From Sphingomonas koreensis (GTDB lineage Bacteria; Pseudomonadota; Alphaproteobacteria; Sphingomonadales; Sphingomonadaceae), in NCBI RefSeq assembly GCF_002797435.1, contig NZ_PGEN01000001.1:3408501-3472500 (forward strand): DNA of 64,000 bases, given 5' to 3'. The position numbers and the translations under genes were made by a program. This document shows positions 8,762 through 19,305 of this stretch, one piece after another. How positions within the stretch are numbered: the stretch's first letter is position 1; each line of letters begins with the position of its first letter. The notes below the pieces were generated by a model. The model saw only the letters and a list, made by a program, of their open reading frames with translations. It ran no database searches and had not been told where the DNA came from.

Positions 8762-9781
8762 TCAGGCGGCGTTGCGGGCGCTTGGCGCAGCCATAGCATT
8801 GTGCTCGAGAAAGGCGATCAGCCCACGTTCGGCGCGGCTGAGATGGCGGGTGGCCCGGGGCAGGGTGAGGGCATCGCGAAACGCCCGCTGCGCATCGCGA
8901 TCCTTGGCGAGTTCGATCAGTTGGGGATGGACATAGGATTTGCGGGCGATGGCGGGGGTGTTGCCGAGTGCCTCGGTCACCGGCTCGAGCATCGTGTTGA
9001 GGCCGATGGGCGCCTCCGCATCCACCAGCGCCTCGAACGCGATCACGCTCGCCCCCCAGGTGCGGAAATGCTTGGCGGTGAAATCGTCTCCCATCGCGTC
9101 GCGGATATAGTCGTTGACGTCGGTCGAGGTCACCGGATGCGCTTCGCCGGCACCATCGAGCCAGCCGAACAGATGCTGGCCGGGCAGGTCCTGACAGCGT
9201 TTGACGAAACTGCGCAGGCTGGTGTCGGTCAGGGTCAGCGTGCGCAGCTTGCCCGACTTGGCGCGATACTGGAGCTTGAGGCTGGTGCCATTGAGCTTCG
9301 CGTGGCGCTTGCGCAGCGTGGTCGCGCCGAAGCTCTTATTGGCTTTGGCGTATCCCTCGTTGCCGACGCGGACATGGCCACGGTCGAGCAGGCGGACCAC
9401 GGCAGCGACGGCGCGTTCCTTCGACAGCGAGCGTTTGCGCAGATCCGCTTCGATCCGCGCGCGAAGCCCTGGAAGCAGATGGCCGAAGGCGGCGCAGCGG
9501 TCGTACTTGGCCGCCTCCTGCGCGGCGCGGAATTCGGGGTGGTAGCGATACTGCTTGCGGCCGCGAGCGTCGATGCCGGTGGCCTGGAGGTGGCCGTTGG
9601 GATGGGGGCAATACCAGGCGTCGGTATAGGCCGGGGGCAGGCCCACGGCGTTCAGCCGGTCGATCTCGTCACGGTTGGTGATACGGTGCCCGTCGGTGTC
9701 CCAATAGCCCCAGCCCTGGCTCAGCTTGCGCCGCGTGATGCCTGGCCGGCTGTCGTCGCAATATCGCAGGCCGTGCTTCAT
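8762..9781 (-). CDS. DNA topoisomerase IB (poxvirus/bacterial type)
   Basis: A 339-residue enzyme that relaxes supercoils through a 3'-phosphotyrosyl intermediate. I choose ATG 9779-9781 (MKHGLRYCDD), although the frame stays open for 55 more codons upstream. The N-terminal part (RRKLSQGWGYWD, YTDAWYCPHPNGHLQATG) and catalytic part (GNEGYAKANKSFG, KHFRTWGAS, KSYVHPQL with nucleophile Tyr283) match bacterial TopIB. It is divergent from the beta-helix gene and followed by mscS. Confidence 0.9.
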   Translation of the reverse strand: MKHGLRYCDDSRPGITRRKLSQGWGYWDTDGHRITNRDEIDRLNAVGLPPAYTDAWYCPHPNGHLQATGIDARGRKQYRYHPEFRAAQEAAKYDRCAAFGHLLPGLRARIEADLRKRSLSKERAVAAVVRLLDRGHVRVGNEGYAKANKSFGATTLRKRHAKLNGTSLKLQYRAKSGKLRTLTLTDTSLRSFVKRCQDLPGQHLFGWLDGAGEAHPVTSTDVNDYIRDAMGDDFTAKHFRTWGASVIAFEALVDAEAPIGLNTMLEPVTEALGNTPAIARKSYVHPQLIELAKDRDAQRAFRDALTLPRATRHLSRAERGLIAFLEHNAMAAPSARNAA

Positions 9782-9900
9782 GTGCTTGAGAATGCGCGTC
9801 TTCGCGCATCGTTCCGAAGCGGGACAGGAACCGTGCCCGCAAGATAGAGCGCCGCTGCGCCGGTTGGGGCATAGTCGCGCGAAACCATCGGAGTCTCTCC

Positions 9901-10833
9901 ATGCGCCTCGTCCTTGCTGTTGCCGCCCTGCTCGCTTCCACCGCACCTGCGCTGCCCCAGGCGCACAGCGGGCCGTTCACCGTGCAGGAGAGTGGACGTT
10001 CCTATGCTTCGCTCCAGGAAGCCGTGTCGGCGATCGGCGACGGCCGCGGGACGATCCGTATCGCGCCGGGCCGCTATGGCGAGTGCGCGGTGCAGGAAGC
10101 AGGCGAGGTCAGCTTCGTATCCGAAGTGCCGGGCAAGGCGATCTTCGATCGCGCGATCTGCGAGGGCAAGGCGACGCTGGTGCTGCGCGGGCGCGGCGCG
10201 AAGGTAGATGGCATCGTGTTCATGCGCACGCTGGTCGAGGACGGCAATGGTGCGGGCATCAGGCTCGAGACCGGCGACCTCCACGTCACCAACGCGATGT
10301 TCATCGACGGCCAGTGCGGCATCCTGACCGCGAGCTTCCCGCAGGGGAAGATCACGATCGAGCGATCGACCTTTGCCGGCCTGGGCAAGGATCCGACCGG
10401 CAATGGCGCGCACGCACTGTACATCGGCGATTATGGCAGCCTGCGCATCGTCCAGTCGCGGTTCGAGCGCGGCACGGGCGGCCATTATGTGAAGGTGCGC
10501 GCGCCGCGGATCGAGATCCTCGATTCCAGCTTCGACGACAGCCAGGGCCGCAACACCAACTATTCGATCGACATCTCGAACGGCGCGACTGGGCGGATCG
10601 CAGGCAATTCGTTCGAGCAGGGGCCGAACAAGGACAATTACGCGACGATGATCGCGGTGGCCCCCGAAGGGGCCAAGCACAGCTCGGCCGGCCTTGTGAT
10701 CGAGGGCAACAAGGCCTGGCTTTCCCCTGCGTTCAAGGAGCGCACGACGTTCGTCGGCAACTGGTCGCGCGATGCGGTGGTGGTGCGGGGCAACGAACTG
10801 GCCGACCGGATCGCGCCCGTCGCGCAGCGTTAG
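9901..10833 (+). CDS. Secreted right-handed beta-helix repeat protein
   Basis: A 310-residue protein with a signal peptide (MRLVLAVAALLASTAPALPQ). The mature chain has repeated short beta rungs rich in Gly, Ile and Val (GTIRIAPGRYGE, GAGIRLETGDLHVTNAMF, GSLRIVQSRFERG, PRIEILDSSF) typical of pectate-lyase-like parallel beta helices. No catalytic residues of a known polysaccharide lyase are recognisable, so the substrate is unknown. It is probably periplasmic or secreted. It is divergent from topoisomerase IB and followed by a hairpin. Confidence 0.8.
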   Translation: MRLVLAVAALLASTAPALPQAHSGPFTVQESGRSYASLQEAVSAIGDGRGTIRIAPGRYGECAVQEAGEVSFVSEVPGKAIFDRAICEGKATLVLRGRGAKVDGIVFMRTLVEDGNGAGIRLETGDLHVTNAMFIDGQCGILTASFPQGKITIERSTFAGLGKDPTGNGAHALYIGDYGSLRIVQSRFERGTGGHYVKVRAPRIEILDSSFDDSQGRNTNYSIDISNGATGRIAGNSFEQGPNKDNYATMIAVAPEGAKHSSAGLVIEGNKAWLSPAFKERTTFVGNWSRDAVVVRGNELADRIAPVAQR

Positions 10834-10846
10834 AAGCCGTCAGCTG

Positions 10847-10875
10847 ATCGCAGGTGCGGTAGCCGCACCTGCGAT
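10847..10875. terminator. Hairpin between convergent genes
   Basis: A perfect 13-bp stem (ATCGCAGGTGCGG and complement) closes a three-base loop. There is no T run. It sits between the beta-helix gene and the GlsB-type gene and probably terminates both. Confidence 0.65.
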
Positions 10876-10888
10876 GCATCGACTGAGA

Positions 10889-11146
10889 TTATCGTACCTT
10901 GCCGCGGCGAACGAGGTTGACGATCGCAAGCAAGACGATCGCTCCAAGCAGCGACACGAGGAACGAGGAAATCGTCAGCGGCGCAGAGTTGATCGAGCCG
11001 CCGCTTAGCAGCAGGCCTCCGATGAATGCCCCGACGATGCCGACGACGATATTGAGAAGGATGCCCTGTTGCGCATCGGTGCGCATGATGATGCTGGCCA
11101 GCCAGCCAATGACGCCGCCGACGATGAGCCACACGATCAAACCCAT
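10889..11146 (-). CDS. GlsB/YeaQ/YmgE family stress-type membrane protein
   Basis: An 85-residue integral membrane protein starting MGLIVWLIVGGVIGWLAS with AGGAG eight bases upstream. It has three hydrophobic glycine-rich helices and ends in a basic tail RRGKVR, the family pattern formerly called transglycosylase-associated protein. The molecular role is unknown; homologues are induced in stationary phase or general stress. It lies downstream of the csbD-like gene with a small hairpin between them. Confidence 0.85.
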   Translation of the reverse strand: MGLIVWLIVGGVIGWLASIIMRTDAQQGILLNIVVGIVGAFIGGLLLSGGSINSAPLTISSFLVSLLGAIVLLAIVNLVRRGKVR

Positions 11147-11178
11147 CTTGTTCTCCTGTATCCGATTTGCAGACGACT

Positions 11179-11196
11179 GCCTTGCCGGTGCAAGGC
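11179..11196 (-). other. Small hairpin between csbD-like and glsB-like genes
   Basis: GCCTTGC pairs with GCAAGGC around a four-base loop in the 58-base spacer. It could tune read-through or mRNA stability between the two stress genes. Confidence 0.35.
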
Positions 11197-11204
11197 TGCT
11201 CATA

Positions 11205-11492
11205 TCAGCGCTTGCCGCGCAACGTGTTGAGAATGGCGAGTCCGACAACGCCTGCGAGCGCCGCCGACGCGAACGGGCGCTCGCGCGCAAACTGGCGGGC
11301 CTTGTCGAGAAGTGGAGCACCGTTGGTCGCGAGTGCGTCACGCGCCGCGCCAACCACTTTCTGCGTCTTGCCATTCAACTGATCGATCAGCCCTTCACCC
11401 TGAAGAGCCCGGTCGCCCGTCACGTTACCGGCGGTTTCCTTGATCTTGCCAACAATGTCGCGGCCTTCGCCCTGAAGAGTGTCCTGATTCAT
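11205..11492 (-). CDS. CsbD family stress protein with C-terminal hydrophobic tail
   Basis: A 95-residue protein. The N-terminal half has the CsbD pattern (DIVGKIKETAGNVTGDRALQ, then GKTQKVVGAARDAL). The C-terminal part FASAALAGVVGLAIL is a predicted membrane helix of the kind found in YqjD/ElaB-like proteins, so this may be a membrane-anchored version. CsbD-like proteins are general-stress markers of unknown biochemical role. It is the upstream partner of the GlsB-type gene. Confidence 0.83.
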   Translation of the reverse strand: MNQDTLQGEGRDIVGKIKETAGNVTGDRALQGEGLIDQLNGKTQKVVGAARDALATNGAPLLDKARQFARERPFASAALAGVVGLAILNTLRGKR

Positions 11493-11673
11493 TTGCCTAG
11501 CTCCAAATTGCCTGGCGACAACGAGCCAATCCGGAAAAGGATCATTGCCGTATCTGCCTGGCGGTAAATCATGCCCGCTCGGTGAAGAATGCCGCGTGGC
11601 AGGCGGTTGCGACTGAGCGCTTCCGGGCGTTCAGCCTTTGAAGGCACCGCGGCTGCCGGACCGCGCCCCTTCC

Positions 11674-11698
11674 GGAACCCCTATCGCGCCCGCATGTT
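11674..11698 (+). promoter_or_regulatory. Candidate EcfG-type stress promoter for the PRC-barrel gene
   Basis: GGAAC is followed after 16 bases by TGTT, close to the alphaproteobacterial general-stress sigma factor EcfG pattern GGAAC-N16/17-CGTT. It lies 25 bases before the PRC-barrel ATG. Only the -35 half is a full match. The rest of the 230-base spacer from 11493 shows no gene. Confidence 0.4.
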
Positions 11699-11722
11699 TT
11701 GATAGGTCGAAAGGGAGGGCCC

Positions 11723-12121
11723 ATGGCCGAACTCGATGAACCTACCCAGCTGCTGATCCAGTCGAACAAGGCTGATGTCATGACCGTCAAGACCCGTGAC
11801 GGTGACAAGCTCGGATCGGTCTATGCCTTCATGATCAACAAGCGCACGGGCGGGACGGCGTATGCGATCCTCTCGATCGGCGGTTTCCTGGGTTTGGGCA
11901 AGGCCTATTACCCGATCCCGTTCCAGCTGCTGCAGTTCGAGCCGACTTCGGACGCCTATGTCGTGACAATCGACCGACGCGTTCTTGAGGGCGGTCCGAG
12001 CTGGGCCGCCAATCCCCCGATCTTCGACCAGGCATATGCCGATCGGGTGGCGAGCTACTATCAGGTTTCCAAGCAGGATCTGTCGCTCGGCGGCGCGGTT
12101 GCCGGGGCGTCCGACGCCTAG
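11723..12121 (+). CDS. PRC-barrel domain protein
   Basis: A 132-residue cytoplasmic protein starting MAELDEPTQLL, with AGGGAGGG just upstream. Its core (VKTRDGDKLGSVYAFMINKRTG, then YPIPFQLLQFE and YVVTIDRRVLEGGP) is a PRC-barrel, a small beta barrel found in the photosynthetic reaction-centre H subunit and RimM. In this family it is often a stress-associated stand-alone protein. It is divergent from the CsbD-like gene. Confidence 0.85.
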   Translation: MAELDEPTQLLIQSNKADVMTVKTRDGDKLGSVYAFMINKRTGGTAYAILSIGGFLGLGKAYYPIPFQLLQFEPTSDAYVVTIDRRVLEGGPSWAANPPIFDQAYADRVASYYQVSKQDLSLGGAVAGASDA

Positions 12122-12194
12122 CGCCGCTGCGACCCGGCCAGATCGCGCATCCGGATTGTTCGGCGCCGATCGACCCGTACCGAAAGCGGGTCCG

Positions 12195-12515
12195 CTAGTC
12201 GCCGTTGGCGTCGACCATGAAGACCATGGCCTTGCCCCGCGAGGCCGGATCCCACCCCGCCGACAGCGCCGCGCGCACCCCCCTTGCGGCAATCGTGTCG
12301 TTGATGTGGGAGCGCCCCTTGGGCAATCCTTTGAGGAGCCGCTTGGGTGTCGGAAATTCCAGCACCGCCTCGCGCGGCATATCGTGTTGTCGCAGCGAGA
12401 CCGTCATGCCCTTCCAGCCATCGCCATCGGACAGCTGGGGTTCGCTCAGGAATTCCCAATCATAGTTGAATCCGTCGATTTCGACGGTTCCGCCAAGGGC
12501 GCGCGGGTGATGCAT
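12195..12515 (-). CDS. Conserved-looking hypothetical protein
   Basis: A 106-residue protein, not recognised. It opens MHHPRALGGTVEIDGFNYDWEFLSEPQ and contains GWKGMTVSLRQHDMPREAVLEFP and KGRSHINDTIAARGVRAALSAGWDP. Tryptophans, glycines and the coding character favour a real cytoplasmic protein without signal or membrane segment. It lies 40 bases downstream of another hypothetical gene on the same strand. Confidence 0.6.
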   Translation of the reverse strand: MHHPRALGGTVEIDGFNYDWEFLSEPQLSDGDGWKGMTVSLRQHDMPREAVLEFPTPKRLLKGLPKGRSHINDTIAARGVRAALSAGWDPASRGKAMVFMVDANGD

Positions 12516-12555
12516 GGCGTGTCCCTAGCATGGCGATGGTCGCACTTCACCCGTC

Positions 12556-12915
12556 TCACTGATGGCGGAGCATCTTTTCAAACCCCTCATTCGCCTTGGT
12601 CATCCTGGCGAGCTTGCGGAGATAGGTGCGGACATGCCGTTCGAACCGGTCATCGTCATAAATGCCCGTCGCCGGATAGTCGTCCTGGCCGATGAGTTCC
12701 TTCAGCCGGCTCGCGAATGCCGCCTGATCGTTCGAGCACTCCGCCCCCTTCAGCGCGCGGCAGGCCCATTCCTCGGCGGCGGCCTTGTCATAGTCGTCGC
12801 GCGCCTCATAGCCGCGCCTGTCCGCGGCGGCCTGATCCAGCCGGGATACCTCGAACCGGCGCTCAAGCCATTTGCGGACCTGCTCGCCATCCCATGGTTT
12901 CGGCGGTGTCGTCAT
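12556..12915 (-). CDS. Hypothetical acidic/helical protein
   Basis: A 119-residue soluble protein, not recognised. It is charged and mostly helical in appearance (EQVRKWLERRFEVSRLDQAAADRR trimmed here to its opening EQVRKWLERRF; later AEEWACRALKGAECSNDQ and RTYLRKLARMTKANEGFEK). Two cysteines near the middle could pair or be incidental. It is divergent from the HNH-like gene. Confidence 0.6.
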   Translation of the reverse strand: MTTPPKPWDGEQVRKWLERRFEVSRLDQAAADRRGYEARDDYDKAAAEEWACRALKGAECSNDQAAFASRLKELIGQDDYPATGIYDDDRFERHVRTYLRKLARMTKANEGFEKMLRHQ

Positions 12916-13008
12916 CGCTCACCCAATCTCCCGAAGTGACAATTGCCGATGTGTCGGGCCGTTCACATCGCTATAGGCCGGCGATCATCCAGACAGCCGG
13001 ATCGACCC

Positions 13009-13347
13009 ATGGCCCGCAAGAATTCGAAATACGACCCCTATGACCATTTGCCGCGCGAAGACGAGGCGCCGGCTGCGCCCGTGCTCTGCTGGCTGTGCGG
13101 TCGCCCGACCGGCACGACCATCGTCTGGCACCATCCCGTGCCGAAGAGCCGCGGCGGCCGCGATGTCGTGCCGATGCACTCGATCTGCCAGCAGACGCTG
13201 GTCGCCAATTTCACCAATTCCGAGCTGCAGCGTCACGGAATGGACGTGACGGGGCTGCTCGACAATCCGAATGTGCGCAAATTCGTGGATTGGGTGGCGA
13301 ACAAGGATCCGGACTTCACCGCGACCATCACCAAGAAGCAGCGCTGA
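13009..13347 (+). CDS. HNH-like zinc protein with incomplete catalytic motif
   Basis: A 112-residue protein started at ATG 13009 (MARKNSKYDPYDHLP); an earlier in-frame ATG at 12943 lacks support. CWLC begins a zinc knuckle and IVWHHPVPKSRGG is the beta-beta half of an HNH motif. In the alpha helix, where nucleases have CxxCH, this protein reads HSICQQTLVANFTN, so the last metal-ligand histidine appears to be Gln. Either another residue substitutes or nuclease activity is lost. Confidence 0.7.
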   Translation: MARKNSKYDPYDHLPREDEAPAAPVLCWLCGRPTGTTIVWHHPVPKSRGGRDVVPMHSICQQTLVANFTNSELQRHGMDVTGLLDNPNVRKFVDWVANKDPDFTATITKKQR

Positions 13348-13366
13348 TCGAGCGGCTTCGTCCGTT

Positions 13367-13744
13367 CTACAGCCCCATTCCACCCGCGACGTTGAGTTCG
13401 ACCTGGCTGTCGAAGCCGGCGATCAGCGGGCGGCCTTTGGCGATCGCGGCCTGCACGGCTGGGAGCTGGAGCGAGGCCTTGTGGCTCTCGGCCTTGTCCC
13501 ACACTTCGGTGATCCAGATCGCGTCGGGCTCCTTCACGTCCTCGGCGACGATATAGGCCTTGCAGCCCGGCATCGCATCGGTGCCTTCGAGCAGGATCGC
13601 GATGAGTTCGGCGCGCTTGCCGGGTTGCGCACGCATCTTGCCGAGCAGTCCGTACATGCCGTTCCTCTCCGTTGCCTGCGAATGGGGCGCAAGCAACGCG
13701 ATGGCCAGTCCCCCGGCGATCGCGTGCCTGCGCCCGATGTTCAC
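13367..13744 (-). CDS. Antibiotic-biosynthesis-monooxygenase (quinol monooxygenase-like) protein with signal peptide
   Basis: The ABM domain spans MYGLLGKMRAQPGKRAELIA to the C-terminus (about 96 residues). Upstream in frame are 29 codons beginning at GTG 13742-13744: MNIGRRHAIAGGLAIALLAP, a signal peptide with a twin arginine. That GTG lies 11 bases after the acnA stop, with AAGGA in between, so coupled translation is likely. The alternative is the internal ATG 13655-13657, which also has GAGAGG upstream and would give a cytoplasmic protein. Family members oxidise quinols or remain uncharacterised. Confidence 0.72.
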   Translation of the reverse strand: MNIGRRHAIAGGLAIALLAPHSQATERNGMYGLLGKMRAQPGKRAELIAILLEGTDAMPGCKAYIVAEDVKEPDAIWITEVWDKAESHKASLQLPAVQAAIAKGRPLIAGFDSQVELNVAGGMGL

Positions 13745-13755
13745 GTCACCATTCC

Positions 13756-16428
<2,673 letters not shown>

Positions 16429-16686
16429 TGGTGCGGGTCCCTTTCCCTATCTATGTGCCACCGGAGCGGCGTGGGGGAGGCGGCTGGAGAGCCGCACGGG
16501 CGCGCCGGTGCGAAGCGAATGCGAAGATTCGCGAGGGCCGATAGCAGGGGAGGGGGGCGGGGGGAAGGGGAGCGGTGGTTGGTTGCGCGGAAGGCAAGGT
16601 TGCGGGGGCTAGGAGGGGTGGCTGAAGAACGAATGTCGGAACTTCAGCGGCCCGCTTCCTCCCCCTCCGTCACGTTTCGCGTGCCA

Positions 16687-16706
16687 CCTCCCCCTAAGGG
16701 GGGAGG
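16687..16706. repeat. REP-like intergenic palindrome
   Basis: CCTCCCCC pairs with GGGGGAGG around TAAG in the 289-base spacer between acnA and the MOSC gene, which shows no gene. A related C-rich/G-rich palindrome recurs near 26.1 kb. It may also terminate the MOSC transcript. Confidence 0.5.
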
Positions 16707-16717
16707 ATCAATCCGCC

Positions 16718-17407
16718 CTAGCTGCCCTTCAGCCGGGGGCTCCAGTCCTCGACGGCGCCCGACGCCAGCCGCTTCTGCGCGAGCAGGCGCCAGCGTTCGG
16801 GCAGCAGGGTGAGCGCGGCGATGGCGCGGAGCGCCTCGCGGTCGAGCATGTCGACGTAGAAGACGCGGCGGATACGCTCGACGGTCCAGTCGGGGGCGAG
16901 GCGGTCGGTCAGCCGGACGGTGTCGCCGGGGGCGACCACGCCCTCCTCCAGCACGCGATAATACCAGCCGGTGCGGCCGCTCTCCTGCATGCGCAGCGCG
17001 ACGCCGGGCGCCTCGAAACGCAGGTTGAGGCGGAAACAGGGCTGGCGGCCCTGCGACACCTCGACCAGCGCCGTGCCGATGCGGAAGCGGTCGCCGATCG
17101 CGACATCGGCTTCGGTGAGGCCGAGGGTGGCGATATTCTCCCCGAACGCGCCTTGGCCGTCGAGCAGCGGATGGTCGCCGAGATCGGCGCGCCACGCGGC
17201 GTAATGGTCGCGGGGATAGTGATGCACCGCCTTGTCGACACCGCCATGGACGCGGGTGTCCCCCTGTTCGTCACCGGCGAGGCCGAGCGCCGTGAGGCGG
17301 AGCGGGCGATCGGCCGGCTGCTTGGCGATCGCGCTGGGGATCGACTTCGGCCCGAGCGGGCGGACCGGGGCGGTGTTCAGCGAGAGGATGGTGGGGTGGG
17401 GGAAGAT
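16718..17407 (-). CDS. MOSC domain protein, YiiM-like, with non-canonical start
   Basis: The readable frame covers about 229 residues, close to the 224 of E. coli YiiM. The conserved N-terminal barrel (ILSLNTAPVRPLGPKSIP, LAGDEQGDTRVHGGVDKAVH) lies upstream of the first GTG at 17225-17227, which would cut the hallmark HGGVDKAVHHYP. Between the upstream stop and that GTG there is no ATG, GTG or TTG codon. The best start is ATC at 17405-17407, five bases after GAGGAG. Later features: QGRQPCFRLN with the conserved cysteine and RTGWYYRVLEEG. Role: molybdenum-cofactor sulfur carrier or N-hydroxylated-base reduction in YiiM. Confidence 0.75.
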   Translation of the reverse strand: MFPHPTILSLNTAPVRPLGPKSIPSAIAKQPADRPLRLTALGLAGDEQGDTRVHGGVDKAVHHYPRDHYAAWRADLGDHPLLDGQGAFGENIATLGLTEADVAIGDRFRIGTALVEVSQGRQPCFRLNLRFEAPGVALRMQESGRTGWYYRVLEEGVVAPGDTVRLTDRLAPDWTVERIRRVFYVDMLDREALRAIAALTLLPERWRLLAQKRLASGAVEDWSPRLKGS

Positions 17408-17487
17408 CGATTCTCCTCGATGCCGCGTCCCTGCGGCGAAGCCGAAGCTTCGCCCGGCCCGTTAGCAGCGAAGGAGAATAGGCGGAA

Positions 17488-17530
17488 GGGCCGGCGAGGC
17501 CGTCAGGAGAGAAGAGTGCCTCGCCGGCCC
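17488..17530. terminator. GC-rich hairpin
   Basis: A 13-bp stem GGGCCGGCGAGGC with its complement and a 17-base loop. Together with the next hairpin it fills the spacer between the MOSC start region and the barrel gene stop. Confidence 0.5.
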
Positions 17531-17568
17531 CGCCGCGGGGCCGTCCGGGAGGAGCCGGCCCCGCGGCG
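17531..17568 (-). terminator. Terminator hairpin of the outer-membrane barrel gene
   Basis: A perfect 13-bp stem (CGCCGCGGGGCCG and complement) with a 12-base loop lies immediately after the barrel gene stop codon. No T run is present. Confidence 0.6.
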
Positions 17569-18387
17569 TTAGAAACGGAATGCGAGCGTTGCGCGCATCG
17601 AGTGGAAGTCGAACCGGTTGGTATCGCGGCGGAAATCCGTACCGCCGGCCAGTACGAACGGGTTGGTCGCCCCGGCCGTGCCCTGAGTCACGCGGATGCG
17701 GGCGTCGTCGTCATTGTAACGGCTGTAGAGATATTCGACGCCGACCGAGACATGGCGGCCCAGCTTCTGCTCGATCCCGCCGCCGGCCTGCCAGCCCCAC
17801 GCGTCGTCGCTGCCGACGACCGCAAAGGAATTGGCGGTGTTGCCGGTGGTGAAGCTGTGGTCGAGTTTGGCATAAGTGCCGCCGAAGGTGGCATAGGCCA
17901 GGGTCTTGGGTCCCAATGTGTAGCCGGCGCGGGCGCGGAGCGCGGCGTTCCACTCAATCTCCCGCGTCATCGTGTAGAAGGCGGGCGTGGTGCTGAACGC
18001 CGACACGCTGTCGCGTATGTCGGACTTTCCGCCTTCGACGACGAACCCGACGACGAACTTGCCATATTGCCGGTCGCCGCCGAGGCGCAGGTGATAGTCG
18101 ATGCCGTCCTTGTCGTTGGTGCAGGCGGTGTTGAGATTCGACGTCGCGGCGCCGTTGCAGAAACCGGGCGAGAAGGCGTTGGCCCCGCCCGCCGTGGTGA
18201 TCGTCTCGCCAAAGCTGCCGTTCGAGCCGCGATCGAACAGGATCCGCTCCCCGACATCGTTGTTCTGGACGGAATAGCCGACCGAACCCCCGATATAGAA
18301 ACCGTCGAACTCGGCCTCGCCATCCTGCGCGAGCGCGGGCGTGGCGAAGGCGATCGCGGCGATACTGGCTGTGAGAAATCTGCGCAT
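17569..18387 (-). CDS. Outer-membrane beta-barrel protein (OmpA/porin-like surface antigen)
   Basis: A 272-residue protein starting MRRFLTASIAAIAFATPALA, a signal peptide, with GGGAGG upstream. The mature protein begins with the family pattern FDGFYIGGSVGYS, alternates hydrophobic strands (YLYSRYNDDDARIRV, ALRARAGYTLGP) and ends MRATLAFRF, with the C-terminal aromatic that directs barrel insertion. It contains no peptidoglycan-binding OmpA domain. The cargo is unknown; it is likely a structural or small-solute barrel. Confidence 0.85.
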   Translation of the reverse strand: MRRFLTASIAAIAFATPALAQDGEAEFDGFYIGGSVGYSVQNNDVGERILFDRGSNGSFGETITTAGGANAFSPGFCNGAATSNLNTACTNDKDGIDYHLRLGGDRQYGKFVVGFVVEGGKSDIRDSVSAFSTTPAFYTMTREIEWNAALRARAGYTLGPKTLAYATFGGTYAKLDHSFTTGNTANSFAVVGSDDAWGWQAGGGIEQKLGRHVSVGVEYLYSRYNDDDARIRVTQGTAGATNPFVLAGGTDFRRDTNRFDFHSMRATLAFRF

Positions 18388-18458
18388 GTGAACCTCCCCT
18401 TGTGGGGCTTCCCGAAGCGGCCCGCGCGAAAGGGTGCGCGGGCCGCCCCCGGGGAAGC

Positions 18459-19016
18459 TCAAGGCATGAGGACGGTGTCGATGACGTGGATCACGCCGTT
18501 CGACTGCATGACATTGGCAATGGTGATGTCGGCGTGGCCGCCCTTTGCGTCCCACACCTGCCAGCCCTTGCCCTTCTTCGAGAAGGTCAGCGTGCCGCCG
18601 GCGACGGTCTTGTACATCGCCTTGCCGCCATTCTTCATCGCCTTGGCCGCGATATCCTGGGCGGTGATCCGGCCGGGGACGACATGATAGGTGAGGATGC
18701 CGGTGAGGGTTGCCTTGTTCTCGGGCTTCACCAGCGTGTCGACGGTGCCGGCGGGCAGCTTGGCGAACGCCGCGTCGGTCGGCGCGAAGACGGTGAAGGG
18801 ACCGGGACCGGACAGAGTGTCGACCAGCCCGGCGGCCTTGACCGCGGCGACCAGCGTCGTGTGATCCTTCGAGTTGACGGCGTTCTGGACGATGTTCCTC
18901 GTCGGGTACATCGCGGCGCCGCCGACCATCGGGTTCTTCTGCGCGGCGAGCGCGCCGGTGGCGACCAGCGCCATGCCGGCGAACCCGAAGGCGATTCTGG
19001 ATAGAGTACGAGTCAT
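18459..19016 (-). CDS. Fasciclin (FAS1) domain periplasmic protein
   Basis: A 185-residue secreted protein with signal peptide MTRTLSRIAFGFAGMALVATG and GGAG before the ATG. The FAS1 core is intact: HTTLVAAVKAAGLVDTLSGPGPFTVFAPTDAAF, seen as the H1 box VFAPTDAAFAKLP, then YHVVPG and the H2 end NGVIHVIDTVLMP. FAS1 domains mediate adhesion or act as secreted surface proteins in bacteria. It stands 71 bases upstream of the barrel gene on the same strand. Confidence 0.9.
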   Translation of the reverse strand: MTRTLSRIAFGFAGMALVATGALAAQKNPMVGGAAMYPTRNIVQNAVNSKDHTTLVAAVKAAGLVDTLSGPGPFTVFAPTDAAFAKLPAGTVDTLVKPENKATLTGILTYHVVPGRITAQDIAAKAMKNGGKAMYKTVAGGTLTFSKKGKGWQVWDAKGGHADITIANVMQSNGVIHVIDTVLMP

Positions 19017-19305
19017 CGATCTGCTCCTCTTGGATGGCACCCCCGGGGAGGTGCTGGCCAAGCTACGGAGCGGATCGCGCCGCGGATGCAGACGCGGTCC
19101 GGATTTTCGAGATTTTTTCCGGCGCCGTGCGATCATGGACTTCGCGAAGTGCTGCGCGCGCCATGGCGGGGAATCGCGCACGTCCTTCGAGTCGCAGGCC
19201 AGCCGTTTGAATATGGCGGAGCCATATGTTCTCAAAATGTTCTTTCCTACACGCGCCGTTTTGTATAACTGGATTCCCTTCGACGCAGATGCGGGGCGAG
19301 GGGAG

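Noticed and set aside
9782..9900. Promoter elements in the topoisomerase/beta-helix spacer
   Set aside because: No clear -35/-10 pair or symmetric site on either strand.
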